Assembly: GCA_050049355.1 (NCBI GenBank)
Contig: JASFWK010000013.1
Span: forward strand, 1-30,550
Direction: 5' to 3'
DNA length: 30,550 bases
DNA from: JASFWK01 sp050049355
GTDB lineage: Bacteria > Chloroflexota > Anaerolineae > B4-G1 > DUEL01
Position numbers and translations under genes: made by a program
Part shown: positions 7,651 to 15,193 of the stretch, piece after piece
Layout: each line of letters begins with the position of its first letter
How positions within the stretch are numbered: the first letter of the stretch is position 1
Notes under the pieces: generated by a model
What the model saw: the letters and a program-made list of their open reading frames with translations, nothing else
The model's database searches: none
Told to the model about the DNA's origin: nothing

Positions 7651-7679
7651 ACTATACCATTGATGGGAACAGATGTCAA
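7651..7679 (-). promoter_or_regulatory. Strong sigma-70-type promoter of the thiamine operon
   Basis: On the minus strand TTGACA (7674-7679) and TATAGT (7651-7656) are spaced by 17 nt. The start is predicted near 7644, about a dozen nt before the riboswitch. The -35 box is perfect and the -10 box matches 5 of 6. Confidence 0.8.
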
Positions 7680-7909
7680 CTTCTCGCCGTTCTGATGATT
7701 TCCCATACACCCCACCGCCGAGGAGTGGAGGAGGCAGAGGATGAGTGGACCGCATACTAGATCTCCCATTCAAACGGAGGTGGAGGGCCCCCTGCACGGA
7801 AGGTGCAAAGGTGATCATCACTGTCGGGTGAGAGAGATCTCAGACCTGGCTATGGGCTCTGAAGAGGAGTGGATCGGGCTCCGCTCTTTCCCTTCCTTCT
7901 CTCTCGTGC

Positions 7910-7915
7910 TACAAT
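7910..7915 (+). promoter_or_regulatory. -10 box of the recF promoter (leaderless transcript)
   Basis: TACAAT ends 7 nt before the recF ATG at 7923, so transcription would start at or within a base or two of the start codon. The -35 region is weak (TTTCCC at 7887-7892 with 17-nt spacing). No ribosome binding site separates the two. The upstream interval 7680-7909 shows only short inverted repeats, such as TGCAC/GTGCA near 7795-7805. Confidence 0.5.
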
Positions 7916-7922
7916 AGCTCTT

Positions 7923-9137
7923 ATGCGCATTCGCTCTCTCAGCCTGGAGAACTTCCGCAACTACGCCCGCTTGGAGCAGCAGTGGCCCGAGGGGGCAGTG
8001 CTGCTCTGCGGAGCCAATGCGCAGGGAAAGACCAGCCTTCTTGAGGCGGTCTACTACTTGGCGACTGCTCACTCTCCCGTTACCCATGTAGATCGACATC
8101 TGATCAACTGGGCGGCTGAGAAGCAGGGGCTGGACTACGCCCGTCTGCGGGCTGAGGTAGTCTACCGGGACCACGTTCGGGAGATCTCTATCGCACTGGC
8201 GAAGAGTCGTGGAAACACGGGCCGAGTGCGTCTGCAGAAGCAAATCCGCGTTGACCGCCAGTCCCGCCGTCAGCGCGACCTGGCGGGATGCCTCAACGTG
8301 GTTCTCTTCCTCCCTCAAGACGTGGATCTGGTCGCCGGATCCCCTTCAGGGCGCCGGCGATACCTGGACGATACCCTTGGCCAGGTGAATGCTGAATACA
8401 GTGATGCCCTGTCAACCTATACCGATGTTCTTCGCGAGCGGAATGCCCTTCTGCGCCACTTGGGCGACGAGGGGGGAGATCCAGCCCAGTTGGAGCCTCT
8501 GGACGAGCGCCTGGCGCGCAGCGGTGTGATCGTCTGCCAGAGCCGCCGCTACCTGATCGCCAGTTTATCTCGCCGTGCCGCTCGCATCCACCACGACCTG
8601 AGTGGCGGGAGGGAGCTGCTTCGACTGGAATACCGGCCCAACTTCGACCCCGCGCGTCCCCCGGCGCTGGACTACCAGATGGGGCTGACCCTGGCGGAGT
8701 CGGCCGACCTCCCCCACGGCGTCGATGCTGAGGACTTGGTGACCGCCTTCCGCGCTCGGCTGTGCCAGCGGCGGAGAGAGGAGATGGCACGGGGGATAAC
8801 CGTCACTGGTCCTCATCGCGATGATATGCTCTTCATCGCCGATGAAGTAGATCTGGGCACCTTCGGCTCGCGAGGTCAGCAGAGGACAGCTGTCCTGGCG
8901 CTCAAAATGGCTCAGCTGGACTGGATGAGGGCGGTGACGGGAGAGACCCCCGTCCTTCTATTGGACGAGGTCGTGGCGGAGTTGGACAGAGGGCGCCGTA
9001 GGTACCTCCTGGAGCAAGTGGATGGAGTGGAACAGGCGCTCCTGACTGCCACTGATTCGAGCATGTTCCCGGCTACGTTCCTGGAACAGGCGCTGATGTT
9101 GACGGTTGAAGGCGGCATCGTCCGCCCCTCGGAGTGA
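7923..9137 (+). CDS. recF: DNA replication and repair protein RecF
   Basis: RecF is an SMC-like ATPase that, with RecO and RecR, loads RecA at gapped DNA. The protein starts MRIRSLSLENFRNY, the classic RecF opening. It has Walker A GANAQGKT (residues 30-37), the RecF block FLPQDVDLVAGSPSGRRRYL, the HRDD segment (TGPHRDDMLF), the signature SRGQQRTAVLALKMAQ and Walker B VLLLDEVVAELD. At 404 aa it is slightly longer than E. coli RecF (357). The frame is open upstream to 7869, but those codons lie across the -10 box and lack family similarity, so 7923 is the start. It is not next to dnaA, dnaN or gyrB as in the classical origin cluster; gyrB lies about 11 kb downstream. Confidence 0.95.
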   Translation: MRIRSLSLENFRNYARLEQQWPEGAVLLCGANAQGKTSLLEAVYYLATAHSPVTHVDRHLINWAAEKQGLDYARLRAEVVYRDHVREISIALAKSRGNTGRVRLQKQIRVDRQSRRQRDLAGCLNVVLFLPQDVDLVAGSPSGRRRYLDDTLGQVNAEYSDALSTYTDVLRERNALLRHLGDEGGDPAQLEPLDERLARSGVIVCQSRRYLIASLSRRAARIHHDLSGGRELLRLEYRPNFDPARPPALDYQMGLTLAESADLPHGVDAEDLVTAFRARLCQRRREEMARGITVTGPHRDDMLFIADEVDLGTFGSRGQQRTAVLALKMAQLDWMRAVTGETPVLLLDEVVAELDRGRRRYLLEQVDGVEQALLTATDSSMFPATFLEQALMLTVEGGIVRPSE

Positions 9138-9163
9138 CGGCCTCCCGGTAGGCTGCCCGTCAC
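9134..9163 (+). terminator. Hairpin over the recF stop codon
   Basis: GTGACGG (9134-9140) and CCGTCAC (9157-9163) form a perfect 7-bp stem containing the TGA stop. Part of the loop (CCT with AGG) can pair further. No T-run follows, so it may be a factor-dependent terminator or an mRNA 3'-end stabiliser rather than an intrinsic terminator. Confidence 0.3.
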
Positions 9164-9494
9164 CCGGTGCTCTCCTCACAGCTTCTCTCGCAATCGATAG
9201 CCTGATCTGTCCTTACACCCTGATCTCGGCGCGGCCCGCAACCGCACCTGGCTGTTCTTCTCCTGTGCAGAAACCCCCGTCATCAGTCGACTACTTCAAG
9301 TTGTGGAAATCCACAATCCCCTCCATCGCGGAAGTGAGGGGTTTGCGGTTGTGGGAGTGCGCGCTGCTCTGCTATACTGTCTTGTGGTGCAGGACCACGC
9401 GACGCGGTTCAATGTCCTGGCGGATACAGAACCTTGCTGGATGCTCTCGGTAAGGAGATCGGTAGAGTTGCGGTCGCGTAGAGGAGAATAGTCC
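9164..9494. other. Intergenic region before the OB-fold lipoprotein gene
   Basis: No gene is seen. It holds a 16-bp perfect palindrome (9301-9316), two further TTGTGG elements (9349-9354 and 9382-9387), and a TATACT (9373-9378) that could be a -10 box with TTGTGG 18 nt upstream. These could be an operator and promoter for the gene at 9495. Confidence 0.4.
9301..9316. repeat. Perfect 16-bp palindrome, possible operator
   Basis: TTGTGGAAATCCACAA is self-complementary with arms TTGTGGA and TCCACAA. Each half matches 7 of 9 bases of a DnaA box, which is weak. It lies about 60 bp upstream of a -10-like TATACT, a reasonable place for a regulator site. Confidence 0.45.
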
Positions 9495-10016
9495 TTGGAT
9501 AAGACTTGGGTGTGCACACAGGGCTTCTGGCCGTTCGTGATCATGGCGGTGCGCCTGGTGACACCGATCGCGCTCTCCGCCTGCGGCAGCTTGCTGCCGC
9601 CCCCCACGCCGATCCCAACCGCGACCCCATCGCCGGCTCCTCAGGTTGAGTGCATTCCCTGGTACGACGCTCCGGAACACGTCGGCGAGGAAGCCTGCGC
9701 CGAGGGCCGCATCTACTGGGTGCGCCGTGCCAACCAGCCTTACTTCGCTTACTTCTTCTTCGACCCCTCGGTCCGGCACAGGATCGACTACTGCTGCGGC
9801 GATTTCTACGCCTGGGTGCGCTGTGACGACTGGTGTGAGTACTTCTCTAGTTGCTCTGTCATCAGCGGGGAACTAGACGGTGTGTGTGTCCACGTTCACG
9901 GGACGATAGGAGAGTCGATGGGCAGGGTGCGCATACAGGTTACGGATCGCTCGCAGGTGGAGATCATTAAGTGCGCGGCGTGTCAGGACCCCGAGGCCTG
10001 TGCCTCCTCTGAGTAG
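9495..10016 (+). CDS. Cysteine-rich exported lipoprotein with OB-fold-like domain
   Basis: The predicted 173-aa product has an N-terminal hydrophobic stretch ending in the lipobox LSAC (Cys30), then a Pro/Thr stalk (LLPPPTPIPTATPSPAP). The domain that follows shows the pattern of small exported OB-fold proteins: IPWYDAPEHVGEEACAEGRI at its start, and VHVHGTIGESMGRVRIQV with TDRSQVEII at its end. In relatives this is the I-x-W-x-x-A-x-x-x-V-G opening and a closing strand pair. The mature part has eleven further cysteines (53, 68, 100, 101, 110, 114, 120, 131, 160, 163, 169), unusual for the family. The start is a TTG at 9495 with GAGGAG 8 nt upstream; ATG 9543 would leave a very short signal. 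It converges on the RACo-like gene with only 23 bp between stops. Confidence 0.65.
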   Translation: MDKTWVCTQGFWPFVIMAVRLVTPIALSACGSLLPPPTPIPTATPSPAPQVECIPWYDAPEHVGEEACAEGRIYWVRRANQPYFAYFFFDPSVRHRIDYCCGDFYAWVRCDDWCEYFSSCSVISGELDGVCVHVHGTIGESMGRVRIQVTDRSQVEIIKCAACQDPEACASSE

Positions 10017-10039
10017 CTCCGGACTGGCCGGCGTCCCTT

Positions 10040-11863
10040 TCACCGCGCCTCGAGGCTCAGCGCCTGCGTGAATCTCTGCTGAAAGTCGGGATGGATGGTC
10101 AGTTCGATGTACTTGACCTGACGGGCGATGTGGGCCGCTCTCTCCCGCTCTTTGCATGAGACCAGCGCCATCCGCGCTCCGGTCCCGGCGACGTTTCCCA
10201 CCTGCTCGAATCTTCCGAGCGAGATTCTGGGGAGCATTCCGATGGCGATGGCTTGCTCCACGTCGATGTAGGTACCGAAGGCACCGGCGACGACGATTCG
10301 TGCGATCTGCTCTTCTTCTAGGCTTCCCTCGTCCAAGAGGATCTGCCATCCGGCGGCGATGGCCGCTTTCGCCAACTGGATCTCGCTGACGTCCTTGCGA
10401 CTGATTGTGATGTCCTGATCCAGACCGCAGGTCTCCCCCGGGACAAGGACGAACTCCGGTCCATCTTGACCCTCCCGTACTCGGGATGCCCCCTTGTCCA
10501 TACTGCCTCGACTGTCCAACACCCCCGCCTGACGCAGCTGGGCTACAGCGTCCAGTATGCCGGAGCCGCAGATCCCTACCGGTTGCTGATCCTCCACTGT
10601 TTCCCAGAAGATGTTTCCTTCGATCAGCCGCACTCGTTCAATGGCTCCGGGCGCGGCCCGCATGCCGAACCGAATGTGGGCTCCTTCGAAGGCGGGTCCA
10701 GAGGCAGTGGAACAGGAAAGCAGCCGACCGTTGGCTGCCAGGCAGATCTCCGTGTTCGTGCCGATGTCTAGGAGCAAGGTGGGCTCATCTGCCACGTCCA
10801 GGCGCGCGGCCAGGAGCGCAGCCACGTGGTCCGCTCCAACGAAGCCGGCCACGTTCGCCAGTAGATGGACGATGGCGCCAGGTGCCAGATCCAGCCCCAG
10901 CTCCCTCGCCCGAACCTCAAGCGGGTCGCTTTGCACCGGTACGTAGGGAGACAGCCCGAGCGGTTCGGTTGGCAGGCCCAAGAAGAGGTGATGCATAGCA
11001 GTGTTGCCCACCAAAACCGCCTCCACCACCTGGCTCTGCTCCACTCCCGCCTGGCGGCATAGTCGGCTCAGGAGATCCCCGATCCCTTCTGCGGCGGCCC
11101 GCTGGAGCCGCCTTGCTCCTGCTGGCTCGCGCATGGCATAGGTGATGCGTCCCATCACATCCTCGCCGTATGCCAGCTGGGGATTCATCTCCCCTCCCAC
11201 GGCCAGCGTCTCGCCGGTCTCCAGGTCAAGCAGGTACCCGGCCAGCTTGGTCGTCCCCAGGTCCAACGCTAACCCCAGAAGGGAGATCCCCTCTGGCAGG
11301 AGCGCTATTATCTCGTCACCTCGTACTGCGGCCGTCGCCTGCCAGTTCCATTCACGCAGCTGGGATGGGGCGGTTCGGAGTACATCCAGGTCGATCCGCA
11401 CCGGCCGACCCAGACCATCCCTGAGACGGGTCGCGTCCGGGCGAAGGTCCTCCAGGCTGGCAGGGGGAAGTGCCAAGTTGTAGGGGATCACCGCGGGGTC
11501 GAGTTCCACCGAGGTCTGGCGACCCTCCACCTGCGTGCGCTGGCGGGCGGTGAGGGACTCGGGAGGGATCAACACGTGCAGGTCGGCCAGAGCCCGAGCT
11601 TGGCAGGCCAGGCGTGTCCCCTGTGTCAGTTCTGTCTGGCTCAGGTGCTCCCCTTCGGTGGAGGTTGGGTCCGAAAGGGAGGCGCGGTGCTCGGGTGAGA
11701 CCGTGACACGACAGGTGCCGCAGACCCCAGTCCCGCCGCAGATCCCACTGAGGCCCACGCCAAGCAGGCGTGCTGCCTCCAGCAGCGTGGTGCCCTGGGG
11801 TATCTTTCCCCCGCGCCCCAGAGGCTGGAAGGTGATCTCTACCGATGAGCGACGAGTGGACAC
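10040..11863 (-). CDS. RACo-like protein: 2Fe-2S ferredoxin domain plus ASKHA (DUF4445) domain
   Basis: The 607-aa protein has an N-terminal ferredoxin domain with Cys42, Cys48, Cys51 (C-x5-C-x2-C) and Cys87, the ligand pattern for a 2Fe-2S cluster. After a linker comes an ASKHA-type ATPase body with phosphate loops LALDLGTTKLAGYLLD and LLDIGTNTEICLA, and a late adenosine-type motif VVAGAFGTYID. This is the build of reductive activators of corrinoid proteins (RACo, RamA-like), which use ATP to re-reduce inactive Co(II) corrinoids. No corrinoid protein, methyltransferase or cobalamin gene is in the window, so the partner is unknown. The start is GTG 11863, lacking a good ribosome binding site. 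It lies 21 nt after the membrane protein gene and is probably cotranscribed with it. Confidence 0.85.
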   Translation of the reverse strand: MSTRRSSVEITFQPLGRGGKIPQGTTLLEAARLLGVGLSGICGGTGVCGTCRVTVSPEHRASLSDPTSTEGEHLSQTELTQGTRLACQARALADLHVLIPPESLTARQRTQVEGRQTSVELDPAVIPYNLALPPASLEDLRPDATRLRDGLGRPVRIDLDVLRTAPSQLREWNWQATAAVRGDEIIALLPEGISLLGLALDLGTTKLAGYLLDLETGETLAVGGEMNPQLAYGEDVMGRITYAMREPAGARRLQRAAAEGIGDLLSRLCRQAGVEQSQVVEAVLVGNTAMHHLFLGLPTEPLGLSPYVPVQSDPLEVRARELGLDLAPGAIVHLLANVAGFVGADHVAALLAARLDVADEPTLLLDIGTNTEICLAANGRLLSCSTASGPAFEGAHIRFGMRAAPGAIERVRLIEGNIFWETVEDQQPVGICGSGILDAVAQLRQAGVLDSRGSMDKGASRVREGQDGPEFVLVPGETCGLDQDITISRKDVSEIQLAKAAIAAGWQILLDEGSLEEEQIARIVVAGAFGTYIDVEQAIAIGMLPRISLGRFEQVGNVAGTGARMALVSCKERERAAHIARQVKYIELTIHPDFQQRFTQALSLEAR

Positions 11864-11884
11864 GGCTTACGGTCGAGCTATGCC

Positions 11885-12772
11885 TCAGAAACCCAGCAGC
11901 CTTCGCCGCTGCTCCCGGGTGAGTAGGTTGATGATGTTGGGGATCTCTGGGTGCTTCTCCGGTGGCACGCCCTCCAACAGGTTTCGCACGGCCTGGGCAG
12001 CCCTGCCTTTCTCGGGTTCGGTCTCGGCCTTCTCCTCGAGCTGGCCCAAGAACTTGTCCACCTCGCCCACTGTCATTGAAGCTGCGAACTCGTCCACCGA
12101 CACGCTCGTTACTCTCAGAGTCTGGAAAGCGTCGCGAAGCATCTCTACTGAAATTCCCTGCTTCTCCAGTTCTGGCTTGATGAACTCGTTGAAGAATCGG
12201 ATATCGAGCATCGACTTGCGGCCTTGCTGGACTTCCTGCATCTCTCGCCACAGGTTGCGGCCTCTGACCAATCCTTCGATGATGCTGTGGGTCAGCTCCG
12301 TGCCGCCCCAACCGATGATGCCCGCCGTCATCAGCCAGTCGATCAAAGTGCCGAGGGTGAAGCTTGCGAAGATCCCCCCCATGGGAGAGTCAAAGAGCAC
12401 CAGGCTGTCGAAGAGCACCTCGAAGCCCAGCAGGCGGAAGAAGCGAACGTTGGTGAGGCCGATGGCAATCACGGCCAGGAAGGTGCCCAGCCAGTGGGAT
12501 CGTATCCTCTTGCTGCTCACGTAGTCGGATGCTTTTGTGTTGGGGACGCCAGCCAGATTCGGCCAGACCCTGGCTTTCTCCCAGCGATCCCAGACCACCT
12601 CCAGCACTCGCTCCACCGAGGTAGCGATGGCGATCAGGGGGGCTAGGGTGACCCACAGAGTATCTGTTTGGAGTACCTCATCGTCCAAACCGGGAGCTGC
12701 CCACGCTGCACTGCTGGTGAGCGCCAGGAGCGCAAACACACCCAGAGTGATCCAGAGAGCTCGCTTGCCCAT
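11885..12772 (-). CDS. Unknown membrane protein with signal peptide and helical C-terminal domain
   Basis: I do not recognise this 295-aa protein. It opens with a cleavable-looking signal (MGKRALWITLGVFALLALTS, cleavage near AWAA). Hydrophobic segments follow around LWVTLAPLIAIATSVERVL, GTFLAVIAIGL and IFASFTLGTLIDWLMTAGII. The last 120 or so residues are charged and helical, ending in LLTREQRRRLLGF. The block SVERVLEVVWDRWEKA, an amphipathic run after the first helix, is the most distinctive feature. AAAAGGAGG sits 5-7 nt before ATG 12772, a strong ribosome binding site. It precedes the RACo-like gene by 21 nt, so the two may work together, but nothing in the sequence tells how. Confidence 0.75.
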   Translation of the reverse strand: MGKRALWITLGVFALLALTSSAAWAAPGLDDEVLQTDTLWVTLAPLIAIATSVERVLEVVWDRWEKARVWPNLAGVPNTKASDYVSSKRIRSHWLGTFLAVIAIGLTNVRFFRLLGFEVLFDSLVLFDSPMGGIFASFTLGTLIDWLMTAGIIGWGGTELTHSIIEGLVRGRNLWREMQEVQQGRKSMLDIRFFNEFIKPELEKQGISVEMLRDAFQTLRVTSVSVDEFAASMTVGEVDKFLGQLEEKAETEPEKGRAAQAVRNLLEGVPPEKHPEIPNIINLLTREQRRRLLGF

Positions 12773-12825
12773 TTTCGCCTCCTTTTCGAAGAGTCTCTTC
12801 TGTGATGGATTCTGAAGTGCCCAAA

Positions 12826-12840
12826 CCCCTGCCTCAGGGG
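12826..12840 (-). terminator. Probable terminator after the leucyl aminopeptidase gene
   Basis: Just beyond the pepA stop, the RNA reads CCCCUG-AGG-CAGGGG followed by UUUGGG. The stem is 6 bp with a 3-nt loop and a short U-run, so termination may be partial. It separates pepA from the downstream membrane protein gene. Confidence 0.45.
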
Positions 12841-12847
12841 GCCGGTT

Positions 12848-14356
12848 CTACTCGCGCTCAGCCCGCTGGCGCGCGAATTCTGTCAACAGTCGCACGCCAT
12901 AGCCGGTTGCGCCCTTGCCGGGCACATAGGGATTCTCCTTGGCGCGGGTTGCCATTCCTGCCATGTCTATGTGTGCCCACCCGGGATAATCGGCGAAGCG
13001 TTTGAGAAAGGTCGCCGATGTGCCCACGCCTCCCTGTCTCTCACCCGTATTCCTGATGTCCGCCGTATCCGATTCAAGGTTCTTCTCGTATTCGGGGAAG
13101 AGCGGCATTGGCCAGAGTCGCTCGGAGGTGGCTTCAGCGGCGGCCAGCAGGATATCGTGCAGCGTCTCATCGGTGGTGAAGAGTCCCGCCGCCACACCCC
13201 CCAGTGCGGTGACGCAAGCCCCGGTGAGCGTGGCGATGTCCACCACGGCGCTCGGTTCGTAGCGCTTTGCGAAGACGAGCGCGTCGGCGAGCAACATCCG
13301 CCCTTCGGCATCGGTGCTGATGATCTCAATGGTGACGCCATTGCTTGCTGTGACGACCTCCTGTGGGCGGTAGGCGTGTCCGCTGATCATGTTGTCGGCG
13401 GCGGGGACTAGCCCCACGACGTGGAGGGGCAGATCCAACGCACCGATGGCCCGCATGGCCCCGATGACGGCGGCGCCGCCAGCCATGTCGGCTTTCATCC
13501 TCTTCATCGCGTCTCTGGATTTGATGGCATACCCGCCGGTATCGAAGGTCACGCCCTTACCCACCAGCACGATCGAATCCAGCTCATCGGTGCGCTCGGC
13601 GTTGTGCTCAAGGATGATGAATCTGGGAGGCGTATCGCTGCCTTGAGCCACCGCCAGCAGGGCTCCCATCCCCAAGGCCTCCATCTGCTCTCTACCCAGC
13701 ACTTCCACCCGCAGGCCGGCCGCCTCTGCGGTCTTCTGGGCGGCCTCGGCCATGTAGGCCGGGGTGCAGATGTTGGGCGGCAGGTTGACCAGGTCGCGCG
13801 TCAGCGTGACACCGGCCGCGATCGCCAGGCCTGCGTCCGCGCCCTGCTGCGCTGGGGAAACGTCCTGTGCGTTGAAGATCATAAGCTCGAGGATCTGCGG
13901 CAGGGTTTCAGGCGACTCGTCCGTCTTCTGGCCTAGGTACTTGTACAGGCCCAGGAGGCTGCCCTCGGCGATGGCCTGAGCTGCTGGCTCAATGGAAAGG
14001 CCTCCCGCGCCGGCTCCGTGGAGGATGGTCGCTGCGCGTCGGACGTTGAGCTGGCGCGCTTCCTGAGCGGCGCGGGCTGCAGCGCGGCGAACTGCATCGA
14101 TGTCGAATTCGTCACGCGGACCCAGTCCGACCACGATCACGCGCGGGGCTGGAATCGCGCCCCGGGGGTACAAGACTGCCACTTCGTTGGCCTTGCCACT
14201 GAAATCGCCGCCTTCGATCAGGTCACTGATCGCGCCGTCGAGTGACTGATCAACGGCCTTCGTCGCGCCGCCGGGTTGGGCGTCCTTGAAGAGGTTCACG
14301 ACGATCGCATCGGCGTCACTTTCCTCAATCGCGCCGTGGATGGTCTCTATGTCCAT
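12848..14356 (-). CDS. pepA: Leucyl aminopeptidase (M17 family)
   Basis: This cytoplasmic, two-metal exopeptidase removes N-terminal residues and is usually hexameric. The C-terminal catalytic domain shows VGKGVTFDTGG (Lys267 and Asp272), then MKRMKADMAGGAA (a further Asp ligand), and the signature TDAEGRMLLADAL with Asp349, Glu351 and Arg353. These align with the metal and catalytic residues of E. coli PepA at a constant offset of three. The residue before TDAEGR is Ser347, where most members have Asn. The N-terminal domain is the variable macro-like domain. The length of 502 aa is normal. AGGGAGAG precedes ATG 14356. It is probably transcribed on its own, because a hairpin follows the gene and a 242-bp gap precedes it. 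Confidence 0.95.
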   Translation of the reverse strand: MDIETIHGAIEESDADAIVVNLFKDAQPGGATKAVDQSLDGAISDLIEGGDFSGKANEVAVLYPRGAIPAPRVIVVGLGPRDEFDIDAVRRAAARAAQEARQLNVRRAATILHGAGAGGLSIEPAAQAIAEGSLLGLYKYLGQKTDESPETLPQILELMIFNAQDVSPAQQGADAGLAIAAGVTLTRDLVNLPPNICTPAYMAEAAQKTAEAAGLRVEVLGREQMEALGMGALLAVAQGSDTPPRFIILEHNAERTDELDSIVLVGKGVTFDTGGYAIKSRDAMKRMKADMAGGAAVIGAMRAIGALDLPLHVVGLVPAADNMISGHAYRPQEVVTASNGVTIEIISTDAEGRMLLADALVFAKRYEPSAVVDIATLTGACVTALGGVAAGLFTTDETLHDILLAAAEATSERLWPMPLFPEYEKNLESDTADIRNTGERQGGVGTSATFLKRFADYPGWAHIDMAGMATRAKENPYVPGKGATGYGVRLLTEFARQRAERE

Positions 14357-14598
14357 AGGCTCTCCCTTCTGCCCTGGGGAATGGCACCGGACGATGCGTT
14401 CGCGGTATTCGCGGTGCTATCCATATTCTTTGAGGCCGATTGGGCGGACGAGGCGACTGATCATGGCCTCAGCGACCCGTATCATCGCTCCCAGCGTCGG
14501 GCGGTGGCGGCTCCCGACGAGCAATCTGCCGGCGGGAGACGAATTCATCGAATGAACTGGTCAGGCAAGCCGCGGCGCCATTCCCGTTCGACCCGCGG

Positions 14599-15060
14599 CT
14601 ACAATACGTCCCTAAGCATATTCAAGGCTCGCCTTGCCACTTCATCCCTGGATTGCTCGTTGGTTCCCTCGACCTCGAACGTCTGATCGATCACCTCATT
14701 GCCTGCGTTGAGTGCTATGTGCACCACCTTGGCCGAGTCCTCCCCGCTGGATAGCCGCCCCCAGACCGCCAGGCAGATATCTACCCCGAGGAAGTCGCAC
14801 CCCTCCCTCGCAGCCGCCCGCGCTGCTTTGGCCGAGAACTCTCCTGCGCTCTTGAACTGGGGCCGAGGCAGATCCATCAGGCCGATGGCATAATCTACGT
14901 CGTCGGCGATGAGGCTGTTTCCGAGTACGTTGGGGCCTTCGTCTGTATCGAACAAGTGCCGGCTGACAACACCGTTCACTCCGCACTCTATGGTTCCCAA
15001 GGTCAGCTCACGTTCAGCCAGCTCTTGCGTTATCGTCTCGGCGATCGTCTCATCCGTCAT
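14599..15060 (-). CDS. CinA C-terminal-like protein, catalytic motif degenerate
   Basis: This 153-aa protein follows the length and layout of the CinA C-terminal domain (nicotinamide-nucleotide amidase, PncC). It has an N-terminal helix with LAERELTLGTIECGVNGVVS, a central AAREGCDFLGVDICLAVWGR resembling the family's GADIGLAITGIAGP strand, a strand KVVHIALNAG, and a C-terminal helix EVARRALNMLRDVL. The nucleophile motif ESCTGG of active enzymes reads ECGVNG here, so the serine is replaced (Cys26 in its place), and I see no Y-x-x-x-K counterpart. It may be an inactive or repurposed homologue. Its promoter is at 15083-15111. Confidence 0.6.
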   Translation of the reverse strand: MTDETIAETITQELAERELTLGTIECGVNGVVSRHLFDTDEGPNVLGNSLIADDVDYAIGLMDLPRPQFKSAGEFSAKAARAAAREGCDFLGVDICLAVWGRLSSGEDSAKVVHIALNAGNEVIDQTFEVEGTNEQSRDEVARRALNMLRDVL

Positions 15061-15082
15061 GCCTCAGGGCACCTCCCGGCTG

Positions 15083-15111
15083 ATTATAGCCCAAGCGTCT
15101 TGCGGACACAA
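15083..15111 (-). promoter_or_regulatory. Promoter of the CinA-like gene
   Basis: On the minus strand TTGTGT (15106-15111) and a perfect TATAAT (15083-15088) are 17 nt apart. The predicted start near 15076 leaves a 15-nt leader containing GGAGGTG-like sequence before the ATG at 15060. Confidence 0.55.
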
Positions 15112-15193
15112 ATACCGCGGCCAACTGTTCGCATAGTCATATCTGCCACCCACCTCTACCCACTTGACGCTTGCTCCTGCACACGCCCGATGG

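Noticed and set aside
11352..12311. Leftward 319-codon frame overlapping the RACo-like and membrane protein genes
   Set aside because: Its composition is dominated by Arg, Gly and Pro without conserved blocks, and it overlaps two well-supported genes.
14417..14548. Leftward 43-codon open frame upstream of the CinA-to-pepA gap (ends in VRPIGLKEYG)
   Set aside because: It has no ribosome binding site and no recognisable family. It could be a small peptide gene, but support is too weak.
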